This document shows, piece by piece, positions 35,530 to 43,181 of a stretch of DNA of 64,000 bases. Source of the DNA: G963663315 sp963663315. Lineage in GTDB: Bacteria; Pseudomonadota; Gammaproteobacteria; Arenicellales; Poriferihabitantaceae. Position 1 is the stretch's first letter. Every line of letters begins with the position of its first letter. The notes under the pieces were generated by a model that saw nothing but the letters and a program-made list of their open reading frames with translations, was not told where the DNA came from and did no database searches. The DNA lies in the NCBI GenBank assembly GCA_963663315.1, contig OY760176.1, forward strand, positions 620,001-684,000, read 5' to 3'. A program made the translations under genes and the position numbers.

Positions 35530-37203
35530 CTAAATTTCGATCGCCCCCAGATTGAGGCCGAATTCCCTGGCGCATTGCTTCGCCTCACGGTAGCCTGCAT
35601 CGGCATGGCGCATGACCCCGGAGGCCGGATCGTTCCACAGGACCCGGGCCAGTCTCCGGTCGGCGGCTTCGCTGCCGTCGCAGACAATCACAAGCCCGGC
35701 ATGCTGGGAGAACCCCATGCCCACGCCGCCGCCATGATGCAGGGATACCCAGGTGGCGCCGCTTGCAGTACTGAGCAGGGCATTGAGCAGAGGCCAGTCC
35801 GACACGGCATCCGAACCGTCGATCATGGATTCCGTTTCCCGGTTCGGGCTGGCGACCGACCCGGAGTCGAGATGATCCCGGCCAATGACTACCGGAGCCT
35901 TCAGTTCGCCGGACCGTACCATGGCATTGAATGCCAGGCCCAGACGATGACGGTCGCCCAGGCCGACCCAGCAGATGCGGGCGGGCAGGCCCTGGAAACT
36001 GATGCGCGTGCGGGCCAAGTTCAGCCAGGTGTGCAGATGAGGGTTATCGGGAATCAGTTCCATGACCTTTGCATCCGTTCGGTAGATGTCCTCGGGATCG
36101 CCGGAAAGGGCCACCCAGCGGAAAGGGCCGACGCCCCGGCAGAACAGGGGACGGATATAGGCCGGCACGAAGCCGGGGAAGTCGAAGGCGTTCTCCACGC
36201 CGGCGTTGAGCGCCTCCTGGCGGATGTTGTTTCCATAGTCAACGGTAGGGATTCCCTTATCATGGAACGACAGCATGGTTTTTACATGTTGGGCAATGGA
36301 TTCGCGCGCAGCCAGCACAACGCCTTGCGGGTTTTTCCGTTTTTCCGTTTTCCAGCGCTCCAGGGTCCAGCCGATCGGCAGGTAGCCGTTACCCGGGTCG
36401 TGCGCCGAAGTCTGGTCTGTCACCAGGTCCGGGCGGATATCCCGTCTCAACAGTTCAGCGATGACGTCGGCGGCATTGCCGAGCAGACCCACGGAAACGG
36501 CTTCTCCCTTGTCACAGGCCTGCCTGATCAGTCCCAGCGCTTCGTCCAGATTCCGGCATTTGAAATCCAGATAGCGGGTATTGCGTCTTAAATCAATACG
36601 GCTTTCATCGCATTCCACACAGAGAATGGAATAACCGGCCATGGCGGCGGCCAGGGGTTGTGCCCCGCCCATCCCGCCCAGGCCGGAGGTAAAAATCCAG
36701 CGGCCGCGGGTATTGCCGCCAAAGTGCTGGCGCCCGGCTTCCACGAAGGTTTCATACGTGCCCTGAACGATGCCTTGGCTGCCGATATAAATCCATGATC
36801 CGGCAGTCATCTGGCCGTACATCATCAATCCTTTGCGATCGAGTTCATTGAAGTGGTCCCAGTTTGCCCAGGCCGGCACCAGATTGGAGTTGGCGATCAG
36901 GACACGGGGCGCATCCGGATGGGTTCTGAATACACCGACCGGTTTGCCGGATTGAACCAGCAGTGATTCGTCGTCATCAAGGTCCACAAGCAGCTCGAGT
37001 ATCCTGTCGAAGCTCTCCCAGTCACGGGCGGCCCGGCCGGTGCCGCCATAGACAATCAATTCCTCGGGTTTTTCAGCGACGTTCCTATCCAGATTGTTCT
37101 GGATCATGCGCCATGCCGCTTCGGTAAGCCAGCTTTTGCAGGTCAGGGTGCTTCCGGTCGGCGCCTGGATCCGTCTTGTGGTGTCTGTTCGGGTGGATGG
37201 CAT
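35530..37203 (-). CDS. hutU: urocanate hydratase
   Basis: Second step of histidine breakdown: urocanate to imidazolonepropionate, using tightly bound NAD+. The protein has 557 residues from ATG 37203, the normal length. Diagnostic stretches are ELIVYGGTGRAARDWESFDR, MMYGQMTAGSWIYIGSQGIV, TSGLGGMGGAQPLAAAMAGY and HHGGGVGMGFSQHAGLVIVC. ATG 37203 lies one base after the hutI stop, so hutI-hutU form an operon read leftward. Base composition is clearly richer in G and C than that of the genes on either side of the hut block. Confidence 0.97.
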   Translation of the reverse strand: MPSTRTDTTRRIQAPTGSTLTCKSWLTEAAWRMIQNNLDRNVAEKPEELIVYGGTGRAARDWESFDRILELLVDLDDDESLLVQSGKPVGVFRTHPDAPRVLIANSNLVPAWANWDHFNELDRKGLMMYGQMTAGSWIYIGSQGIVQGTYETFVEAGRQHFGGNTRGRWIFTSGLGGMGGAQPLAAAMAGYSILCVECDESRIDLRRNTRYLDFKCRNLDEALGLIRQACDKGEAVSVGLLGNAADVIAELLRRDIRPDLVTDQTSAHDPGNGYLPIGWTLERWKTEKRKNPQGVVLAARESIAQHVKTMLSFHDKGIPTVDYGNNIRQEALNAGVENAFDFPGFVPAYIRPLFCRGVGPFRWVALSGDPEDIYRTDAKVMELIPDNPHLHTWLNLARTRISFQGLPARICWVGLGDRHRLGLAFNAMVRSGELKAPVVIGRDHLDSGSVASPNRETESMIDGSDAVSDWPLLNALLSTASGATWVSLHHGGGVGMGFSQHAGLVIVCDGSEAADRRLARVLWNDPASGVMRHADAGYREAKQCAREFGLNLGAIEI

Positions 37204-37204
37204 G

Positions 37205-38434
37205 TCAGTACGGGGGCTGAAAAACTGCGGACATCTCCTGCCACTTTCCACGGAGCATGATGCGATGACAGGGATTCAAGCCCATATGGTAACTCAGTTC
37301 TGCAGGATCACGAATATCCCATAATATCAGGTCGGCTTCCATCCCGGGCGCCAGACGCCCTATCCGGTCCTGCATCCCGAGCGCCCGGGCGCCGTTGATC
37401 GTGGCGCCGGCCAGCGCCTCGCAGGGAGTCAGGCCGAACAGCATGCAGGCCATGTTCAGAGCCAGCAGCATGGACGACAAGGGGGAACTGCCGGGGTTGC
37501 AGTCGGTCGCGATTGCGATCGGTATGCCGTATTGCCGAAGCAGGTCGACAGGGGGGGGCTGTGTCTGTCTCAGGAAGTAGAACGCGCCCGGCAGCAGTAC
37601 GGCCACCGTCCCGGTCCTTGACAGTGCACGCACATCATCTGCGCAAAGATATTCGAGGTGATCCACTGAAAGGGCGCCATGCTGCGCTGCCATTTTCGTC
37701 CCGCCGGTGTGGCTGAGCTGTTCCGCATGCAGCCTTACAGGCAGTTCCAGTCTGTCGGCAACCGTGAAAACCCGTTTCATCTGTTGTGCGCTGAATGCAA
37801 TGCCTTCGACAAAACCGTCCACCGAGTCCACCAGGTTCCGCTCGTGGGCTGCCGGCAGCATTTCCCGGCACACCTTGTCGATGTATTCGTCGCTGCGTCC
37901 GGAAAACCCGGGTGCTACCGCATGAGCACCGAGAAAGGTCTTGTGAACCCGGACACCGGTTTGATCGGCGATAAGTTGTGCCGCATGCAGCATCTTGATC
38001 TCGTTTTCGGTATCCAGTCCGTAGCCGGATTTGATCTCAATCGTGGTCACGCCTTCGGACATCAGTTTCATGACACGGGGCAACGATGCTGCAACCAGTT
38101 CTTCCAGAGATGCCTGCCTGACCGCCCTGACCGTTGACAGGATTCCCCCGCCAGCCTTTGCAACGGCCTCGTAGCTCGAACCTTCAAGCTTGACTTCAAA
38201 TTCCCGGACCCGGTTTCCGGCATGTACCACATGCGTGTGGCAATCAACCAGGCCCGGCGTGACCAGCCTGCCCCGGCAGTCCACGACTTCGTCAACGGCC
38301 GGGACGGTCTTTGCGAAATCCTGTTCTGGTCCCAGCCACCTGATCAACGGGCCTTCGGTCAGTATCGCGCCGTTTTCGATCAGCCCGTATCCGGTATCGG
38401 AGAACGTGGCGATAGTGGCGTTTTTCAACAGCAT
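37205..38434 (-). CDS. hutI: imidazolonepropionase
   Basis: Third step of histidine breakdown, opening the imidazolone ring to formimidoylglutamate. Amidohydrolase-fold metal enzyme of 409 residues. Metal ligands are His66 and His68 in DCHTHVVHAG. TIEIKSGYGLDTENEIKML, RLHAEQLSHTGGTKMAAQ and ATDCNPGSSPLSSMLLALNM are family hallmarks. It is upstream of hutU on the same strand and is divergent from hutF. The product feeds HutF. Confidence 0.97.
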   Translation of the reverse strand: MLLKNATIATFSDTGYGLIENGAILTEGPLIRWLGPEQDFAKTVPAVDEVVDCRGRLVTPGLVDCHTHVVHAGNRVREFEVKLEGSSYEAVAKAGGGILSTVRAVRQASLEELVAASLPRVMKLMSEGVTTIEIKSGYGLDTENEIKMLHAAQLIADQTGVRVHKTFLGAHAVAPGFSGRSDEYIDKVCREMLPAAHERNLVDSVDGFVEGIAFSAQQMKRVFTVADRLELPVRLHAEQLSHTGGTKMAAQHGALSVDHLEYLCADDVRALSRTGTVAVLLPGAFYFLRQTQPPPVDLLRQYGIPIAIATDCNPGSSPLSSMLLALNMACMLFGLTPCEALAGATINGARALGMQDRIGRLAPGMEADLILWDIRDPAELSYHMGLNPCHRIMLRGKWQEMSAVFQPPY

Positions 38435-38818
38435 GTTTTGTTCAGAAGGAGAATTGTCCGGTCACCGGCATGTACCGGGATTACAGGAATAGTAACCGTG
38501 CAGACAGAAGTATAGACCTTCATGAGCGGCCTTAGGTTCTGTATGCAGGCCCGATCTTCGCTGTATGCATCTGACGGGCAATATACAGTAAACGCCTGCC
38601 TTGCGCGACCGGGAAAATGCTGCGCGGACGTTCGTCAGGGGAGCGGGAACCGGGTCTGCCGATGGCGGAAAAGGCCGTTTTGATCCGTAATGCACGCGGC
38701 ATTTCGGGCCGGGCGGCTTGCAGGCGTTTCCTATCTGTGTGGGGCTTGCTACAATGCATCGGAAACACTTCTTGCGGGTCTGCGCCTCCTGCCTGCTCCG
38801 TTATTCCATACTGATCAA
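38435..38818. promoter_or_regulatory. hutI-hutF divergent control region with repeated CTGTATGCA
   Basis: The 384-base gap contains no gene I can support. CTGTATGCA occurs twice on the plus strand (38539-38547 and 38561-38569), 22 bases apart, and ATATACAG, the reverse form of CTGTATAT, is at 38581-38588. HutC repressors of Pseudomonas recognise TGTA-N2-TACA-like sites, so these are candidate operators. No hutC gene is in the window. Confidence 0.4.
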
Positions 38819-40255
38819 ATGCCACAAGCCGAACCGGAATCCCCAACCATGCAGACCACCTGCTATCTGATGGACAGCGTACGCCTGCCGGATGGCTGGG
38901 CCGACCGGGTTCTGGTGCAGGTTGACCGCAACGGGATTATCCGGTCTGTCGAACCGGATTCCGGTGTCCGGCCCGACCATGTCATATCGGGGGCTGTTGT
39001 TCCCGGGATGCCGAATTGTCATTCCCATGCTCATCAGCGCGCCATGTCCGGGGCGGGCGAGCGGGCTGGCATTGATCCGGCTTCAGGGCGCAGGATGCAG
39101 GATTCGTTCTGGACATGGCGTTCGGCCATGTACCGGAACCTGCGGCGGATACAGCCTGATGACCTGTACGCGATTGCCAGGATGGTGTATCTGGAAATGC
39201 TGAAGTCAGGGTATACGCATGTTGCCGAGTTCCAGTACCTGCATCACGGCCCGGACGGTCAGCCGTACGCGAATCCGGCAACCATGACACTGCGGTGTAT
39301 GGAGGCGGCCCGGCACGCGGGAATCGGGTTCACGGCGCTTCCGGTTCTTTACCGATACGGCGGATTCGGACAACAGGCGCCATTGGAGGGACAGCGGCGG
39401 TTCATTACCGATGTCGACGGATTTAGCGAGATTGTCTGCCGTCTGCAGCAGGAAGCAGGCACTGATGCCGGGCAATGCGCGACAGTCGGCATTGCACCGC
39501 ATTCCCTTCGGGCGGTCAGCGATCCGCTGCTCAATGCCGTGATTGAAAATCTGTCCGGTCAGCCTCCTGCAGTCATCCACATACACATCGCCGAGCAGGA
39601 ACGGGAAGTGGACGATTGTCGGGAGTGGTCGGGCGAGCGGCCTGTAGAGTGGTTGCTGAACCGGTTCGACGTGGGTCGCAACTGGTGCCTGGTCCATGCC
39701 ACGCACATGGATGAGAGCGAAACCCGGCGCCTGGCGCAAAGCGGCGCCGTGGCGGGCTTGTGTCCGACCACCGAGGCGAATCTCGGGGACGGTTTTTTCA
39801 ATCTGGAGCAATATTCGCAAGCAGGGGGATCCTGGGCGATCGGGTCGGACAGCCACATTTCCATAAGCCCGGTGGAAGAACTGCGATGGCTGGAGTATGG
39901 CCACAGGCTGCTGAACCGGCACAGGAACATCATGGCCACGGATGCCGAGCCGAGCACGGGCGCCGCCTTGCTTGAGCAGGCCTTGCAGGGAGGGCGGTCC
40001 AGTTGCGGTCTGCGGATCGGGTCTGTCGCTCCCGGATACCGGGCGGATTTTGTGGTGCTCGATACTGATCACCCCAGGTTGTACGGATGTACCGGCGATC
40101 AGCGTGTCGACAACTGGATCTTTTCCGGGAACGAATGCCTGGTCAAGGATGTTTATACAAGCGGCAGGCGCGTGATCTGCGACGGTTGCCATATTGATGA
40201 GGAAGGGATATGCCAGAATTACCGGAATGTGCTGGACAGGCTGAATCGGACATGA
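38819..40255 (+). CDS. hutF: formimidoylglutamate deiminase
   Basis: Amidohydrolase that releases ammonia from N-formimino-glutamate to give N-formylglutamate, the five-step route of histidine breakdown. Metal ligands are in MPNCHSHAHQRAMSG; HIHIAEQEREVDDC, CLVHATHMDESETRRLAQ and AIGSDSHISISPVEELRWLE follow. ATG 38819 gives 478 residues; ATG 38849 gives 468 and begins nearer the family core (MQTTCYLMDSVRLPDG). Its stop overlaps hutH by ATGA. HutF normally needs HutG to finish the pathway, and no HutG is in the window. Confidence 0.93.
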   Translation: MPQAEPESPTMQTTCYLMDSVRLPDGWADRVLVQVDRNGIIRSVEPDSGVRPDHVISGAVVPGMPNCHSHAHQRAMSGAGERAGIDPASGRRMQDSFWTWRSAMYRNLRRIQPDDLYAIARMVYLEMLKSGYTHVAEFQYLHHGPDGQPYANPATMTLRCMEAARHAGIGFTALPVLYRYGGFGQQAPLEGQRRFITDVDGFSEIVCRLQQEAGTDAGQCATVGIAPHSLRAVSDPLLNAVIENLSGQPPAVIHIHIAEQEREVDDCREWSGERPVEWLLNRFDVGRNWCLVHATHMDESETRRLAQSGAVAGLCPTTEANLGDGFFNLEQYSQAGGSWAIGSDSHISISPVEELRWLEYGHRLLNRHRNIMATDAEPSTGAALLEQALQGGRSSCGLRIGSVAPGYRADFVVLDTDHPRLYGCTGDQRVDNWIFSGNECLVKDVYTSGRRVICDGCHIDEEGICQNYRNVLDRLNRT

Positions 40256-41802
40256 CAACCGGCCAGGTCATGCAGGTGGTTCCAGGGCAGCTGACGCTTG
40301 ATCAGCTATATGCGTTTTCCCTGCACCCCTGCAGGGTGGAGCTTGACGGCGCTTGCCGTGAACGGGTTGAACAGGCAGCCGAAATCGTGCGGGTCGTTGC
40401 ATCCAAAGAGGAGGCCGTGTATGGCGTGAACACCGGATTCGGCAAGCTGGCGAATACCCGGATCCCCCCGGACCAGGCATCCGTATTGCAGAGGAATCTG
40501 CTGCATTCGCATTGTTGCGGCATAGGGCCGGACCTGCCGCTGCCCATTGTCCGGCTGACCATGCTGCTGAAACTCTGTTCCCTGGGAAGAGGAGCATCGG
40601 GTGTGCGATGGCGGATTCTGGAACTGTTGCAGGCCATGCTGAATGCCGACATATTGCCGACTGTTCCGTCCAAGGGATCGGTAGGCGCTTCCGGGGACCT
40701 GGCGCCGCTTGCGCACATGACCCTGCCTCTGACCGGAGAAGGAGAGGTGGTGTACTGCGGCAAGAGGGTATCCGCATCGGATGCGCTGGATGCAGCAGGC
40801 CTGCGTCCGGTACGACTGGGCCCGAAGGAGGGTCTGGCGATGATCAACGGAACCCAGGTATCCACGGCGATTGCCGTGATGGCGTTGTTTGATGCCTGGA
40901 ACCTGTGCCGTTCTGCCGTGGTGACAGGGGCACTTTCCTGCGATGCGCTGATGGCTTCCACCACGCCGTTTCGGGAGGAGATTCACGCGTTGCGGGGCCA
41001 GCCCGGGCAGATCGACGTTGCGAGGTCGCTGCGATCCTTGCTGTCAGGTTCCCGGATCCGCGAGTCTCACCGTGAGGATGACGAAAGGGTGCAGGATCCG
41101 TACTGCCTCAGATGCCAGCCGCAGGTCATGGGAGCCTGCCTTGATCAATTGCGGCATGTAGCGAAAACCCTTGAGACGGAGGCCAATGCGGTAACGGACA
41201 ATCCGCTTGTAATAGGCGATAGTGAAGTGCTTTCCGGCGGCAATTTCCATGCCGAACCGGTCGCTCTTGTCGCCGATCTGTGCGCTCTGGCGATCGCCGA
41301 GATCGGGTCGATTTCCGAGCGGCGTATCGCAACCCTGGTTGATCCGGCCCTGAACTACGGGCTGCCGGGATTCCTTTCTCCGGATCCGGGCTGCAATTCC
41401 GGTTTCATGGCAGCCGAGGTGACCGCTGCGGCGCTGATGTCTGAAAACAAGCACAAGTCTATGCCGTGTTCTGTGGACTCGACACCGACCAGCGCCAACC
41501 AGGAAGACCATGTCTCCATGGCTTGCCATGCTGCGTTGCGACTCCTTGAAATGAATGAAAACCTTACATGGATCATTGCCATTGAGTTGCTGGCAGCGAC
41601 GCAGGGAGTGGAGTTCAGGCGCCCCCTGCTGTCCAGCGTTCCTCTGGAGGAGGCTGTCCGGCTGGTCAGAACGAAGGTGGCGCCGCTCAAGGAAGACCGG
41701 ATCCTTGCCCCGGATATGAAAGCGGCATTCGAACTGGTCAGGTTCCGGAGGTTGATTGACGCGGTTGGCGCAGATGGATTACCAGTGCTGCAACCAGATT
41801 AA
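40252..41802 (+). CDS. hutH: histidine ammonia-lyase
   Basis: First step of histidine breakdown, to urocanate and ammonia. The self-made MIO cofactor arises from Ala146-Ser147-Gly148 in GSVGASGDLAPLAHM. YGVNTGFGKLANTRIP supplies the active-site Tyr, and VTDNPLVIGDSEVLSGGNFH and PSTPTSANQEDHVSM-like sequence (here STPTSANQEDHVSMACHA) complete the pattern. ATG 40252 overlaps the hutF stop by four bases and gives 516 residues, matching the family (about 510). An ATG 14 codons upstream is less likely. Confidence 0.97.
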   Translation: MTTGQVMQVVPGQLTLDQLYAFSLHPCRVELDGACRERVEQAAEIVRVVASKEEAVYGVNTGFGKLANTRIPPDQASVLQRNLLHSHCCGIGPDLPLPIVRLTMLLKLCSLGRGASGVRWRILELLQAMLNADILPTVPSKGSVGASGDLAPLAHMTLPLTGEGEVVYCGKRVSASDALDAAGLRPVRLGPKEGLAMINGTQVSTAIAVMALFDAWNLCRSAVVTGALSCDALMASTTPFREEIHALRGQPGQIDVARSLRSLLSGSRIRESHREDDERVQDPYCLRCQPQVMGACLDQLRHVAKTLETEANAVTDNPLVIGDSEVLSGGNFHAEPVALVADLCALAIAEIGSISERRIATLVDPALNYGLPGFLSPDPGCNSGFMAAEVTAAALMSENKHKSMPCSVDSTPTSANQEDHVSMACHAALRLLEMNENLTWIIAIELLAATQGVEFRRPLLSSVPLEEAVRLVRTKVAPLKEDRILAPDMKAAFELVRFRRLIDAVGADGLPVLQPD

Positions 41803-41860
41803 GGCTCGCCGGAACGGCATCATCTGATGGACATGGCTGCGTAACTGATCGGTGACGACA

Positions 41861-42265
41861 TCATCCTCGGTCGGGCATTCCGCTGGCGAATGCCTGGGTA
41901 TCGGCATAGACGTCGTAGCGGTCGATTTTCCCGTCGCAGACTGAAAACACGTTGACCATGTCCCCCTCGACCAGATAGCCGTTTTCCCGGTACTTCCATT
42001 TCCCTTTGCAAAGGTTGACGACCTGTGAGGGTCCGCTGATCGAGCGGACAATATTGACCTCGACGACATTCAGGTGAGCCCGGATGATGTCAAAGAAACG
42101 GTCGAATCCGTCCTTTCCGGGAAAGGTTCCCGACCAGGGGAACACGTCGGGCTGTGCGTGATATTCAACTACTATGTCATCGGCCAGCAGGCCGTGCAAT
42201 GCTTCCTGGTTCCGGTTCTTGAGATGCCGGTAGAATGATGCGATGACTGCATCGGCGGATGTCAT
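41861..42265 (-). CDS. NTF2-like/SnoaL-like small protein
   Basis: Protein of 134 residues with the cone-shaped NTF2-like fold pattern: N-terminal helix VIASFYRHLKNRNQEALHGL, then DDIVVEYHAQPDVFPWSGTF, a second helix GKDGFDRFFDIIRAHLNVVE and closing strands ending in DGKIDRYDVYADTQAF. Such proteins serve as enzymes (isomerases, cyclases) or ligand binders; the function here is unknown. It starts two bases after the amidotransferase stop and is read with it. Base composition is like that of the hut genes. Confidence 0.75.
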   Translation of the reverse strand: MTSADAVIASFYRHLKNRNQEALHGLLADDIVVEYHAQPDVFPWSGTFPGKDGFDRFFDIIRAHLNVVEVNIVRSISGPSQVVNLCKGKWKYRENGYLVEGDMVNVFSVCDGKIDRYDVYADTQAFASGMPDRG

Positions 42266-42267
42266 GA

Positions 42268-42987
42268 TCAGGCAACCGCCGCTTGTACTTGCGTCGGGGA
42301 AACAAAGAGCCGGTCCAGAAACCGGTGAAACCAGGTTCCCTGGATCGGGTCGGCATGGGGCAGGATCGCATCCTGCTCTGAACGGCTTTGTGCGCCGGGT
42401 TGTCCGTAGTAGGCCCAGTCAGAGTCCTGCCAGCGCCGGAAGATCTGTGCGCTGACTTCCGGATGGAACTGGACGCCGAAGACTTGCTGTCCATAGCGGA
42501 AGGCCTGGTTCGGGAAATGTTCTCCCCGCGCCAGCAGCGTTGCACCTTCGGGCAGTTCGAATTGCTGGAAGTGCGCCTGGGTGACGTACATGGGAGCAGG
42601 GAAGCAGGATTGTCCAGCCGCAGTAGGCTTGATTTTGTAATAGCCGAACTCGCAGAACCCGAGTTCATGCCCCTGCACCCGTGCGCCGAGACAATGGGCG
42701 ATCAACTGGGCCCCGAGACAGATCCCCAGTATGGGAAGATCTACCTCGATGGCTTGCCTGATCCATCTGATCTCGTCTTTCAGGTACGGATAGTTGTCGA
42801 GCTCCGTGACGTTGGGTTCTCCTCCATATATCACGGCGCCGTGATAGTCGCGGATGTTTGCGGGCAGGCTGTCTCCCTTGAACGGGCAGCAAGGCTCAAG
42901 TTCGAAGCCGAACCGGCTCAGGTAGATTGTAGCGAGGTCATCCCAGGGATTGTCGTGATGTTCCAGAAGCAGGATTTTCTTGTTCAT
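42268..42987 (-). CDS. class-I glutamine amidotransferase-like protein
   Basis: Stand-alone GATase domain of 239 residues with a full triad: Cys90 in LGICLGAQLIAHCLGA, His175 and Glu177 in GVQFHPEVSAQIFRRW. The N-terminal half has the expected open alpha/beta pattern (LLLEHHDNPWDDLATIYLSR; AVIYGGEPNVTELDNYPYLK). Such free-standing GATases include gamma-glutamyl hydrolases for polyamine or other gamma-glutamyl amides and GMP-synthase-like proteins. Being in the hut block, it may act on a glutamyl or glutamine derivative, which is inference. It is the last hut-block gene before lower-GC putA. Confidence 0.82.
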   Translation of the reverse strand: MNKKILLLEHHDNPWDDLATIYLSRFGFELEPCCPFKGDSLPANIRDYHGAVIYGGEPNVTELDNYPYLKDEIRWIRQAIEVDLPILGICLGAQLIAHCLGARVQGHELGFCEFGYYKIKPTAAGQSCFPAPMYVTQAHFQQFELPEGATLLARGEHFPNQAFRYGQQVFGVQFHPEVSAQIFRRWQDSDWAYYGQPGAQSRSEQDAILPHADPIQGTWFHRFLDRLFVSPTQVQAAVA

Positions 42988-43181
42988 GGCGGAAGATTAT
43001 CTCTATCAGGACGGATTATCAATCAATACCGGGAATCTCTCAAGCGGGGATAACACAGGAGCCTTGACGTCTTGTTCATGCAAAATCCGGGGTAGCAGGC
43101 TGGCGTACGACGGCGAGATGATGCCAAGGGTTGAGAAGTCAGGCGCCGCCCGCTGGAAGGCTTTGTTATATCCAGCGCTTT

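Noticed and set aside
35575..36591. Plus-strand open frame of 338 codons opposite hutU
   Set aside because: High GC opens antisense frames; hutU on the other strand is unmistakable.
39206..40258. Minus-strand open frame of 350 codons opposite hutF
   Set aside because: Antisense shadow in GC-rich DNA; hutF motifs are on the plus strand.
34954..43181. Search for an integrase, transposase or insertion sequence ends in the hut block
   Set aside because: No recombinase-like frame or terminal inverted repeats were recognised, so the block is called an island only as a hypothesis.
42988..43181. Gap between the amidotransferase gene and putA
   Set aside because: No coding pattern, RNA gene or strong hairpin found.
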